From an uncultured Clostridia bacterium (GTDB lineage: Bacteria > Bacillota > Clostridia > Christensenellales > UBA1242): a stretch of DNA of 60,830 bases. The stretch spans positions 1 through 60,830 of the forward strand of contig CALWEM010000021.1 of NCBI GenBank assembly GCA_944377315.1, read 5' to 3'. A program made the position numbers and the translations under genes. The notes under the pieces were generated by a model that did no database searches, had not been told where the DNA came from, and saw only the letters and a program-made list of their open reading frames with translations. Shown in pieces: positions 26,556 through 33,758 of the stretch (its first letter is position 1; each line of letters begins with the position of its first letter).

Positions 26556-26891
26556 ATGGAAAAATTCATAAAAATCAATGAGAGAAGCAAATTTGAAGTG
26601 CAGAAAATAATGCCGAACGATGAAATAATGTCAAAACTCGCCGGCTATTTTCAAAGTTTTTCTGACTCAACACGCCTTAAAATTCTTTCCTGTCTTTCCA
26701 TTATGAATTTATGTGTGAACGACTTGTCGATGGTTTTGGGAATCAATCAAACCACAATTTCGCACCAATTAAAAACATTAAAAGACCAAAATCTTGTTGA
26801 CTTTAAACGCGAAGGCAAAATTCTTGTCTATCACATAAAATCTCAAAATGTGGAAGAGATGATGATGTATGCCACAAATATGATTCAATAA
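26556..26891 (+). CDS. ArsR/SmtB-type winged-helix regulator
   Basis: This 111-aa protein starts at the ATG preceded by AAAGGAGA. Residues 25-90 form the fold: FSDSTRLKILSCL, then NLCVNDLSMVLGINQTTISHQLKTLKDQNLV as helix-turn-helix, and FKREGKILVYHI as wing. The usual metal site ELCVCDL appears as NLCVND with a single Cys, and no His/Asp cluster is clear at the C-terminus, so metal sensing is uncertain. No transporter or efflux gene adjoins it; the target is unknown. Confidence 0.82.
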   Translation: MEKFIKINERSKFEVQKIMPNDEIMSKLAGYFQSFSDSTRLKILSCLSIMNLCVNDLSMVLGINQTTISHQLKTLKDQNLVDFKREGKILVYHIKSQNVEEMMMYATNMIQ

Positions 26892-26942
26892 ATATGTTTA
26901 TATAAAGTTATAACACTCAAAACGCTTTTTTGAAAGTGTGAT

Positions 26943-26976
26943 AAAAAAACGCCTTAAACTTATAAAGCGTTTTTTT
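26943..26976. terminator. Bidirectional terminator between arsR and rpmE
   Basis: A 10-bp stem (26943-26952 with 26967-26976) is flanked by A and T runs, between the convergent arsR and ribosomal protein genes. Confidence 0.8.
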
Positions 26977-27015
26977 AATTAAGCCAAAAAGCCTAACATT
27001 AAATTGTCAATCAAA

Positions 27016-27222
27016 TTAACCACGGTTATATTTTTTGTTGAATTTTTCCACATTACCAGATGCGTCAACAACCTTCTTTTTGCCGGTGTAGAATGGGTGG
27101 CACTTGTTGCAAATATCAATTTTGATGGTGTCGCCCTTAACACAAGAACCTGTTTTGAAAGTGTTTCCACAAGCGCAAGTAACTGTGACTTCGTGGTAGT
27201 TTGGGTGAATACTATCTTTCAT
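27016..27222 (-). CDS. rpmE: 50S ribosomal protein L31 (zinc-binding form)
   Basis: The 68-aa protein begins [12 protein letters not shown] and contains CACGNTF, GSC and [14 protein letters not shown], giving the four zinc-ligand cysteines of the C+ (RpmE) form. It lies 12 nt after rpsR and so belongs to the rpsF-ssb-rpsR transcript, an uncommon extension. In many clostridia rpmE lies next to DUF1385-prmC-prfA, which is also close here, across the arsR gene. Confidence 0.95.
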   Translation of the reverse strand: MKDSIHPNYHEVTVTCACGNTFKTGSCVKGDTIKIDICNKCHPFYTGKKKVVDASGNVEKFNKKYNRG

Positions 27223-27234
27223 TTTTCTCTCCTT

Positions 27235-27492
27235 TTAGTCACCAACATATGGAAGTAATGCCATATTTCTTGCTCTTTTGATGGCATTTGCAAGTTCTCT
27301 TTGGTGATGAGAGCAAACACCAGTTTGGCGTCTTGGCAAAATCTTACCTTTTTCTGTGACATATTTTCTTATTTTTGCAATATCTTTATAATCGATTGTT
27401 TTTTCACCAGCAACACAGAAAGCACAAACTTTCTTCTTTGATGGCTTACGATATTTTTTAACAACCTTTTCTTCGGTTTTAACTTCGCTCAT
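27235..27492 (-). CDS. rpsR: 30S ribosomal protein S18
   Basis: This 85-aa protein has the S18 core [19 protein letters not shown] and [16 protein letters not shown], plus an N-terminal CAFC pair. The start MSEVKTEEK is set by AAGGAG 6 nt upstream. S18 binds S6 on the platform of the small subunit, matching its location in the rpsF-ssb-rpsR operon. Confidence 0.95.
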   Translation of the reverse strand: MSEVKTEEKVVKKYRKPSKKKVCAFCVAGEKTIDYKDIAKIRKYVTEKGKILPRRQTGVCSHHQRELANAIKRARNMALLPYVGD

Positions 27493-27589
27493 TTTTAACT
27501 CCTTTTGCACCACAAAAAGTGGATTTCTTTATAATTTTTAACTCAAACCCTAAAATCTTGTTTCAAGATTTCAAAAACGACATAATCTC

Positions 27590-28012
27590 CTAGAATGGAA
27601 GAGTGTCGTCATCAATTTCTTCAAGTTCTGCGGTTTGTTTTGGTTGAGATTTTGGCTCTTGAGTTGGAGCAACATAATCTCCGCCTTCGCTTGCACGATT
27701 TGTGCTGATAAACTCAACATCATCGGCAACAACATCGGTTGTGTAGCGTTTTGAGCCATCTTGTGCTTCATAGCTTGAAGTTTGAAGACGACCAACAACG
27801 GCACATTTTGAACCTTTTTTCAAAAATTTGTGGCAAATATCTGCAAGGTTTCTCCAAACAACAATATTGATGAAATCTGCATCTCTTTCGCCGTCAGAAT
27901 TTTGAAATCTTCTTGTCACTGCAAGAGAGAAACGGCAAACTGACACACCACTGTTGGTGGTTGTGAGTTCTGGGTCTCTTGTCAAGTTTCCAACTAAAAT
28001 AACTTTGTTCAT
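27590..28012 (-). CDS. ssb: Single-stranded DNA-binding protein
   Basis: This 140-aa protein has an OB fold (MNKVILVGNLTRDPELTTTNSGV, AVTRRF, DFINIVVWRNLADICHKFLKKGSKCAVVGRLQ), a short flexible linker, and the acidic tip DDDTLPF that recruits repair and replication partners. It coats ssDNA and sits in the conserved place between rpsF and rpsR. Confidence 0.96.
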   Translation of the reverse strand: MNKVILVGNLTRDPELTTTNSGVSVCRFSLAVTRRFQNSDGERDADFINIVVWRNLADICHKFLKKGSKCAVVGRLQTSSYEAQDGSKRYTTDVVADDVEFISTNRASEGGDYVAPTQEPKSQPKQTAELEEIDDDTLPF

Positions 28013-28022
28013 AATCTTTCTC

Positions 28023-28304
28023 CTATTTTCTTACAAACATTTGACGAACAATACCGTCAGTGATTGTCATAAGTTTGTTCATTGCATCAACTTCTTCTGG
28101 GTTGAAGACCATATTGAAAATCACATAATAGCCTTCATTTTTGAAGTTGATTGGATAAGCAAACTTTTTCATCCCAACTTTCTCAACGCCTTCGATTTGA
28201 CCGCCGTGAGATTCAACATAAGACTTAAATTTTGCAATAAGTTCTTCTCTTTTCTCTTCGGCAACATCTTGCGCGATGATAAACATAAGTTCATACTTAT
28301 TCAT
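28023..28304 (-). CDS. rpsF: 30S ribosomal protein S6
   Basis: The 93-aa protein (MNKYELMFIIAQDVAEEKREEL, GMKKFAYPINFKNEGYYVIFN, ITDGIVRQMFVRK) is S6. The ATG is set by an ideal AAGGAGGT 6 nt upstream; upstream in-frame codons belong to the leader. It is the first gene of rpsF-ssb-rpsR-rpmE. Confidence 0.95.
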   Translation of the reverse strand: MNKYELMFIIAQDVAEEKREELIAKFKSYVESHGGQIEGVEKVGMKKFAYPINFKNEGYYVIFNMVFNPEEVDAMNKLMTITDGIVRQMFVRK

Positions 28305-28409
28305 CTTTCTACCTCCTTTTGGACTGATGGTTTTTGCCTTTAAAGCAAAAACAAGGACAGTATTTTCAACTGCTTTGTGCATTTTAACACATAAAAATCT
28401 TTTTGTCAA
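28305..28409 (-). promoter_or_regulatory. rpsF operon promoter and leader
   Basis: TTGACA (28404-28409), 17-nt spacer, TAAAAT (28381-28386) gives a strong promoter. The leader of about 70 nt contains a hairpin TTTTTGC/GCAAAAA around 28335-28355, before the AAGGAGGT. In Firmicutes the S6:S18 pair can bind its own leader for feedback control. The hairpin is compatible with that, but I could not confirm the known motif. Confidence 0.65.
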
Positions 28410-28641
28410 GCGTTTATTCAATATTAGTTTATAATATATATAATCCAAAATTTTCAAAAAAGGAAAAACAAAAAGAACTTTCAAAAAAATAATTTTGTTT
28501 TTTAAGAAATTCAAAAAAATAAATAAAAAAATAAATAATTAATTCATTAATTTCAAAAAAAATCTTTTTCGCTCAAAATTTGCCATTGAAAAATATTTAT
28601 AAAAAAAATTAAAATTTTTTTAAAAATTTATTAAAATCGTT
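28410..28641. other. Gene-free A/T-rich spacer
   Basis: About 230 bp of A and T runs separate the divergent rpsF and pilin-like genes. I see no reading frame with a ribosome binding site, no RNA gene and no clear hairpin terminator here. Confidence 0.6.
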
Positions 28642-28669
28642 TTGAAATATTTTTTTTATGTGCTATTAT
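28642..28669 (+). promoter_or_regulatory. Promoter of the pilin-like gene
   Basis: TTGAAA (28642-28647), 16-nt spacer, TATTAT (28664-28669), then a leader of about 60 nt ending in AGGAGG before the ATG. Confidence 0.5.
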
Positions 28670-28735
28670 ATGCATATCAAAGTGAAGAATATTTCTTCAT
28701 AATTTGAAAAAAATAATTTTAATAGGAGGGAAATT

Positions 28736-29143
28736 ATGACTTGGTCGCAAATTATTGAAGATTATGCTGGTGCAAGTGCAAGCGGTTGGCTTCCACAACT
28801 CTTGTCAACTCTTGAATGGGTTTTGTGGGTGGCTCTTATCATCACAGCGGCTGCTGGTGCAATATACGCTATCTATGTTGGCGTTAAAATGGCAAGAGCG
28901 GACTCATCTGAACAAAGAGAGGAATCCAAGAAAAGATTGATTAACATCATTGTTGCAATTGTTGTAACCATTGCATTGATTTTGTTCTTCAACGTTCTTT
29001 TACCAATGATTCTTGATGCAACCGGCGTTTTCGAAGGTGCATTTGGTGATGGCAAGCCATCAGGTGGCGATAATGAAAATGCAGGTGGCACAGCCTTAAT
29101 CACAACAATTGTCAACACTGCCAAAGTTTTGCTTAAAATCTAA
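28736..29143 (+). CDS. VirB2/Mbov_0395-like two-helix (pilin-like) membrane protein
   Basis: The 135-aa protein has two membrane helices (about residues 24-50 and 68-92) separated by a basic loop with VGVKMARADSSEQREESKKRLINI, then a short Gly-rich exported stretch and a third amphipathic segment. The layout and loop are very similar to the pilin-like conjugal-transfer proteins (TrbC/VirB2, Mbov_0395 type) of Firmicutes and mycoplasmas. No cleavable signal peptide is evident, and no VirB4, VirD4 or relaxase gene lies nearby, so a role in conjugation is unsupported. A strong ribosome binding site and its own terminator suggest an abundant single-gene product. Confidence 0.6.
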   Translation: MTWSQIIEDYAGASASGWLPQLLSTLEWVLWVALIITAAAGAIYAIYVGVKMARADSSEQREESKKRLINIIVAIVVTIALILFFNVLLPMILDATGVFEGAFGDGKPSGGDNENAGGTALITTIVNTAKVLLKI

Positions 29144-29175
29144 TTGCTCGTCCTATTTATATTAATATAAACAAG

Positions 29176-29206
29176 AAGAAAAGCGTTTTTGCTTTTCTTT
29201 TTTTTG
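29176..29206 (+). terminator. Terminator of the pilin-like gene
   Basis: A 9-bp stem (29176-29184 with 29191-29199), 6-nt loop and T run. Confidence 0.88.
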
Positions 29207-29253
29207 TTTTTCTCAAAATATCAAAATTTGAATCTTCAAACTTTTCACTTTGG

Positions 29254-29282
29254 TTGACTTAAATTTTTCAATGTGATATAAA
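29254..29282 (+). promoter_or_regulatory. Promoter of the acetyltransferase gene (leaderless type)
   Basis: TTGACT (29254-29259), 17-nt spacer, TATAAA (29277-29282). The ATG follows 6 nt later, so transcription should begin on the start codon. Confidence 0.6.
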
Positions 29283-29288
29283 AAAGAT

Positions 29289-29810
29289 ATGTTAGAAGAA
29301 AAAATCAAACTTAAGAATGGAAAATTCGTGACAATCGACCTTTTGGAAACAAAAGATAATTTTCTTGTGTCCGCTGTTGATGAAAATGGCGAAATCGTCG
29401 GCAAATGCGTTTTTGAAATTTGCTCACGCACAGTCAAGGAACTTCCAAAAATGAATTTTGGCAGAAAATACATAATAAAAGACACCAATATCAAAAATGG
29501 TGCAATCACCTGCCTGCCGATTGTCAAAAAAATCGAAGTGAGCCCAAAAGTTTGCAAACTCTGCCAAATTGAAATCACTTCCGACAACTTTTTCCAAATC
29601 GGGCTGGGTTCGATGATGATGAAGAAAATGGAAGAATTTGTCCGCACAAAAAACTGCAACGAAATCAACGGCTGGTTTTTCGCCTATGGCAATTTTTGGT
29701 ATGGCTCAAAAGATTTTTACATAAAAAACGGCTTCTCTTTCGAAAAAGACGACAGCGGAATGGTGAACATCAAAAAAGACCTTCAAAACACACCCCGCCT
29801 TTCTCTTTGA
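29289..29810 (+). CDS. GNAT-like N-acetyltransferase
   Basis: The 173-aa protein has the GNAT acetyl-CoA signature in IEITSDNFFQIGLGSMMMKKMEEFVRT (Q-x-x-G-x-G/S type) and ends with DFYIKNGFSFEKD, the usual C-terminal strand-helix. The first 75 residues form a beta-rich extension. The substrate is unknown. No Shine-Dalgarno sequence is present; see the leaderless promoter upstream. It is convergent with the HD-domain gene, 10 bp away, without a visible terminator between them. Confidence 0.72.
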   Translation: MLEEKIKLKNGKFVTIDLLETKDNFLVSAVDENGEIVGKCVFEICSRTVKELPKMNFGRKYIIKDTNIKNGAITCLPIVKKIEVSPKVCKLCQIEITSDNFFQIGLGSMMMKKMEEFVRTKNCNEINGWFFAYGNFWYGSKDFYIKNGFSFEKDDSGMVNIKKDLQNTPRLSL

Positions 29811-29820
29811 GATTTCTCTC

Positions 29821-30852
29821 TTAAAAATCTCGTATATCACTCAAATATAAATAATCATTCATATCAAACAGAAAATTTTTTTCAATTTCTTTTTTCGTTG
29901 CCTCGTCAATTTTCGACATTCTTTCACCCTTGCAAAGTGGGTCAATATATCTTGTTTTGGCACGAATTTTCACTTGGTAAATTCCGTCAATTTTGTCTTT
30001 TGACCTTTCAAGATGTGAGGCTTGTGACCAAATTTTGAAATATTCACCATATTTTGAGTTTTTGATGATTTCAATCACTTCCTTTTCTGAAAGTTTGAAT
30101 AAATCATCTTTTTTTATCACCTTTTCTTCATTCAATTTCTTGACAATATCAGCCAAAAACTGCATCGAATATCTGGACACTTCTCCGCGATAAATCTTGG
30201 ACAATTTGCAAGCAAGAAAAGCAAAATCTCTTGCGACATCTTTATCTTTGAAACCAATTTCAATTTCGCCATTTTCATTTTTTTGAATTTCAAGATTATT
30301 AAAGTATCTTTTGATGTTTTCCATTTTCTCAATGCCATACACCAAAAGTGCATTTGAAAGCGTATATTCAAGTCTGTCCGCCGAAAGAAGTGGAGTTTCG
30401 TTGTCTGCAATTGGATAGATTTTATAGTTATCAACTTCACTTATGGAAATTCCGTCCCTTTTCAAAAGTTGCATTATTTCTTTTGAATTTTCAATGATTT
30501 TTGAAGTCAACTCTTCTGTCGACTCTTGCTTTTCATAGTCACCATTCAAAAAATCAATTGCGTGTTTGAACACTGGTGTGGAAATGTCGTGAAAAAGTCC
30601 GGCAAGTGTCATTTTTTTGTCCTTTGTGAAATGCCAAATGATGAGAGCAACACCAATGGAATGAGCAAGTGAAGAGAAGTGGGATTTATTCTTCAGCAAC
30701 GAAGAATAGTAAGTGCCACAAGTGACACTCACTCCGTCTAACCTTTCCATTTCACGGCACGAAATATATTCATCAAGCCAATTTGGAAAACTTGGCGACA
30801 AAATTTTGAAATATTCTTTTATTTTTTCATCAAAACTCTCAAATTTTTTCAT
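29821..30852 (-). CDS. HD-domain phosphohydrolase
   Basis: The 343-aa protein starts at MKKFESFDEK, one base after the secA stop. Metal ligands of an HD domain are visible: His64 (SSLAHSIGV), His88-Asp89 (AGLFHDIST) and a later Asp in PLLSADRLEYTL. This resembles the dGTPase/YfbR-like group more than cyclic-dinucleotide HD-GYP enzymes, since no GYP motif exists. The C-terminal half is charged and helical. The substrate is unknown, possibly a nucleotide. The position directly after secA implies cotranscription; no strong ribosome binding site is present, so translation probably relies on coupling. Confidence 0.75.
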   Translation of the reverse strand: MKKFESFDEKIKEYFKILSPSFPNWLDEYISCREMERLDGVSVTCGTYYSSLLKNKSHFSSLAHSIGVALIIWHFTKDKKMTLAGLFHDISTPVFKHAIDFLNGDYEKQESTEELTSKIIENSKEIMQLLKRDGISISEVDNYKIYPIADNETPLLSADRLEYTLSNALLVYGIEKMENIKRYFNNLEIQKNENGEIEIGFKDKDVARDFAFLACKLSKIYRGEVSRYSMQFLADIVKKLNEEKVIKKDDLFKLSEKEVIEIIKNSKYGEYFKIWSQASHLERSKDKIDGIYQVKIRAKTRYIDPLCKGERMSKIDEATKKEIEKNFLFDMNDYLYLSDIRDF

Positions 30853-30853
30853 T

Positions 30854-33571
30854 TTATCGTTCGTTTTTAAGCATACAACAATTTTTATACTTCTTTCCGC
30901 TTCCGCACGGACAAGGGTCGTTTCTGCCAATCTTTTTCTCGGTGTTCACCACAGTTTTTTGGATTTTTTGTTCCTTTGGTTGTTCGCCCGGGTCATATTT
31001 TTTTGCTTCGGTGTTTTTGAGATTATTTTCTGGTCTTGCCGGTTCTTTTCTTCTTATTTCAATGTTTGTGTTGAGAAGGAAAAGGCAAGTCGTTTCCTTG
31101 ATTCTTTCCACCATTTTGTCAAACATTTCAAAACCATCTTTTTTGTATGCAAGAATTGGGTCCTGGTTTCCAAAACCGCGTGCAAAAATCTCGTTTTTCA
31201 TTATTTGCATATCATCAATATGATTCATCCAATTGCTGTCAACAACACGAAGAAGGATAAATTTTTCAACAACTTTTTCAAAATCAATTCCCAATTTCCC
31301 TGCTTCTTGCATACGATTTTGATATCTCGCCTTGACAAGTTCCACCACTTTGTCGCGGAAATCTTCAATGTCAAAGCCTTCACACATATCTTCATTGATG
31401 ATGTTTTTCCCACGCTCCAAAAGCCCATTTTCAAGTTCTTTGTTGATTTTTTCATAGTCCCAATCAAAATATGGTTTCTCTGGGTCAACACAGCGGTTGA
31501 CAAAGGTGGTGACAACTGTTGGAATCATATTCATTATCTGCTCGTGCACGCTCTCGCCATCCAAAACACTGTTTCTTTGAGCATATATAATCTCTCTTTG
31601 TGCGTTCAAAACATCGTCAAATTGAAGCACTGTTTTTCTTATGGCAAAGTTTTGCATTTCAATCTTTTTTTGTGCTGTTTCAATCTGCTTGGAGAGTATT
31701 TTGAGTTGGATTGGCGTGTCTTCTTCAAGTTTGAAGAATGTGGCAATTTTTTTGAATTTTTCGCCCGCAAATCTTCTTATTAAATCATCCTCAAAAGAAA
31801 TGAAGAAAACGCTTGAACCTGGGTCGCCTTGTCTTGAAGCACGACCACGAAGTTGGTTGTCAATACGCCTTGATTCGTGTCGTTCTGTGCCGACAATATG
31901 AAGACCGCCTGCCTTTTTCACTTCTTCTTTTTCGGCATCAGTCACCTTCTTAAACTCGGCGAATAATTCATTATATCTTTCTCTTGCCCGATTGAGTTCC
32001 TTGTCGTCAACCGTGTTAAAAGCAGTGGCATATGAAATTTGCTCATCCGTGAAATTCTCGTCTTTCATCTTCTTTTTCGCCATAAATTCAGGATTTCCGC
32101 CCAGCAAAATATCCGTTCCACGCCCTGCCATATTGGTGGCAATGGTCACCGCGCCTTTTCTTCCCGCTTGTGCCACAATCTGACTTTCCATTTCGTTGTT
32201 TTTGGCGTTCAAAACGGTATGCTTAATCTTCGCTTCTTTAAGTGCTTTTGAGATAAGTTCACTCTTTTCAATCGTGATTGTGCCGACCAAAATTGGCTGT
32301 CCCAAAGCATTTCTTCTTTTGATTTCTTCCACAATTGCCTTGATTTTTCCGCGTTCGGTGGAAAAAATAATGTCCGGCTCGTCTTGTCGAATATTTGGCA
32401 AATTTGACGGGATTGTGACAACATCAAGGTTATAAATTGCTCTGAATTCTCCTTCTTCTGTCTTCGCCGTTCCTGTCATACCTGAAAGTTTGTGATAAAG
32501 ACGGAAATAGTTTTGAAAAGTGATGGTTGCAAGAGTTTTGTTCTCATCTTTTATCTCCACACCTTCTTTCGCTTCAATTGCCTGATGAAGTCCGTCACTA
32601 TATCTTCTTCCCGGCATCAAACGCCCGGTAAATTCGTCAACAATAATAACTTCGCCGTCTTTCACAATATAGTTTTCATCTTTAAACATCACAAAATTTG
32701 CCTTCAAAGCATTGTTTATGTGATGATTGAGTTCCAAATTGTCAATGTCAGAAAGGTTGTCCAACTTGAAATATCTCTCCGCTTTTTCAATTCCACTTTC
32801 CGTCAAATTAAGTTGTTTGGTTTTTTCGTCCTTTTCATAATCTTCACTTTTCAAAGTCTTGACAAATTTTTGCGCAGAAAGATAACTGTCGCTGGATTTT
32901 ATTCCGCGTCCAGAAATAATGAGTGGCGTTCTTGCTTCATCAATCAAAATGGAGTCCACTTCATCGACAATGGCAAAAGCGTGACCGCGTTGCACTCTCT
33001 GTTCTTTGGTCACAGCCATATTGTCACGAAGATAATCAAACCCAAGTTCATTGTTTGTGCAGTAAGTAATGTCAGCCAAATACGCCTTTCTCTTTTCGCT
33101 CTCTTGCATATTTGACACAGCAATGCCAACAGAAAGTCCCAAAAAGCGATATACCTTTCCCATCCACTCTGCGTCACGCTTTGCAAGATATTCATTGACT
33201 GTGACCACGTGCACACCTTGACCGGTTAAGGCATTGAGATATGCTGGAAGGGTTGCCACAAGGGTTTTACCTTCACCAGTCGCCATTTCAGCAATACGCC
33301 CTTGATGAAGAGCAATACCACCAAGAATTTGCACATAGAAATGACGCATTTTCAAGACTCTGTCAGACGCTTCACGCATAACTGCGTATGCTTCTGGCAA
33401 CAAGTCCATCAAGGTTTCACCATTTTTGTATCTCTCCTTGAATTTTTGCGTGCACGCTCTTAACTCTTCGTCCGAAAATTCGCGATATTTGTCTTCAAGT
33501 GCCACCACTTTGTCGGCTATCTTTTTAAGTTTTTTTACTTGTGATTTGTTTTCATTTCCAAAAAGTCCCAT
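30854..33571 (-). CDS. secA: Preprotein translocase motor SecA
   Basis: The 905-aa ATPase drives proteins through SecYEG. It starts at MGLFGNENKSQ behind AGAGGGAA. Walker A is in MATGEGKTLVA and Walker B in DEVDSILIDEARTPL; the DEAD-like motor, preprotein cross-linking domain and helical scaffold follow in order. The C-terminus is IGRNDPCPCGSGKKYKNCC, the zinc SEC-C motif for SecB or lipid contact. Length is usual. It is followed with no gap by the HD-domain gene. Confidence 0.96.
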   Translation of the reverse strand: MGLFGNENKSQVKKLKKIADKVVALEDKYREFSDEELRACTQKFKERYKNGETLMDLLPEAYAVMREASDRVLKMRHFYVQILGGIALHQGRIAEMATGEGKTLVATLPAYLNALTGQGVHVVTVNEYLAKRDAEWMGKVYRFLGLSVGIAVSNMQESEKRKAYLADITYCTNNELGFDYLRDNMAVTKEQRVQRGHAFAIVDEVDSILIDEARTPLIISGRGIKSSDSYLSAQKFVKTLKSEDYEKDEKTKQLNLTESGIEKAERYFKLDNLSDIDNLELNHHINNALKANFVMFKDENYIVKDGEVIIVDEFTGRLMPGRRYSDGLHQAIEAKEGVEIKDENKTLATITFQNYFRLYHKLSGMTGTAKTEEGEFRAIYNLDVVTIPSNLPNIRQDEPDIIFSTERGKIKAIVEEIKRRNALGQPILVGTITIEKSELISKALKEAKIKHTVLNAKNNEMESQIVAQAGRKGAVTIATNMAGRGTDILLGGNPEFMAKKKMKDENFTDEQISYATAFNTVDDKELNRARERYNELFAEFKKVTDAEKEEVKKAGGLHIVGTERHESRRIDNQLRGRASRQGDPGSSVFFISFEDDLIRRFAGEKFKKIATFFKLEEDTPIQLKILSKQIETAQKKIEMQNFAIRKTVLQFDDVLNAQREIIYAQRNSVLDGESVHEQIMNMIPTVVTTFVNRCVDPEKPYFDWDYEKINKELENGLLERGKNIINEDMCEGFDIEDFRDKVVELVKARYQNRMQEAGKLGIDFEKVVEKFILLRVVDSNWMNHIDDMQIMKNEIFARGFGNQDPILAYKKDGFEMFDKMVERIKETTCLFLLNTNIEIRRKEPARPENNLKNTEAKKYDPGEQPKEQKIQKTVVNTEKKIGRNDPCPCGSGKKYKNCCMLKNER

Positions 33572-33707
33572 AAATTCCCTCTGCATACATAATTTAGACT
33601 ATTTTAACAAAAATAACAAAAAAATACAACCTTTTTTGTGGTGTTTTAAATAGAAAACTTGTCAAAATTGCTCATTTGAAATATTTTATCTTATTTTTAG
33701 CCAAAAT

Positions 33708-33736
33708 TTGACAAGATAGTGTCATTATGGTATAAT
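33708..33736 (+). promoter_or_regulatory. Perfect-consensus sigma-A promoter
   Basis: TTGACA (33708-33713), exactly 17 nt, TATAAT (33731-33736). It is the only promoter I found in the window matching both boxes and the spacing perfectly, and it drives the giant coiled-coil gene through a short leader with GGGAGGA. Confidence 0.85.
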
Positions 33737-33758
33737 GAGAAAAGTAACGGGAGGAATT

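Noticed and set aside
28736-29143. Integrated conjugative element
   Set aside because: Only one pilin-like gene; no integrase, relaxase, coupling protein or attachment repeats nearby.
33572-33707. Replication origin at the polarity switch
   Set aside because: No DnaA box matching the consensus is present in this spacer.
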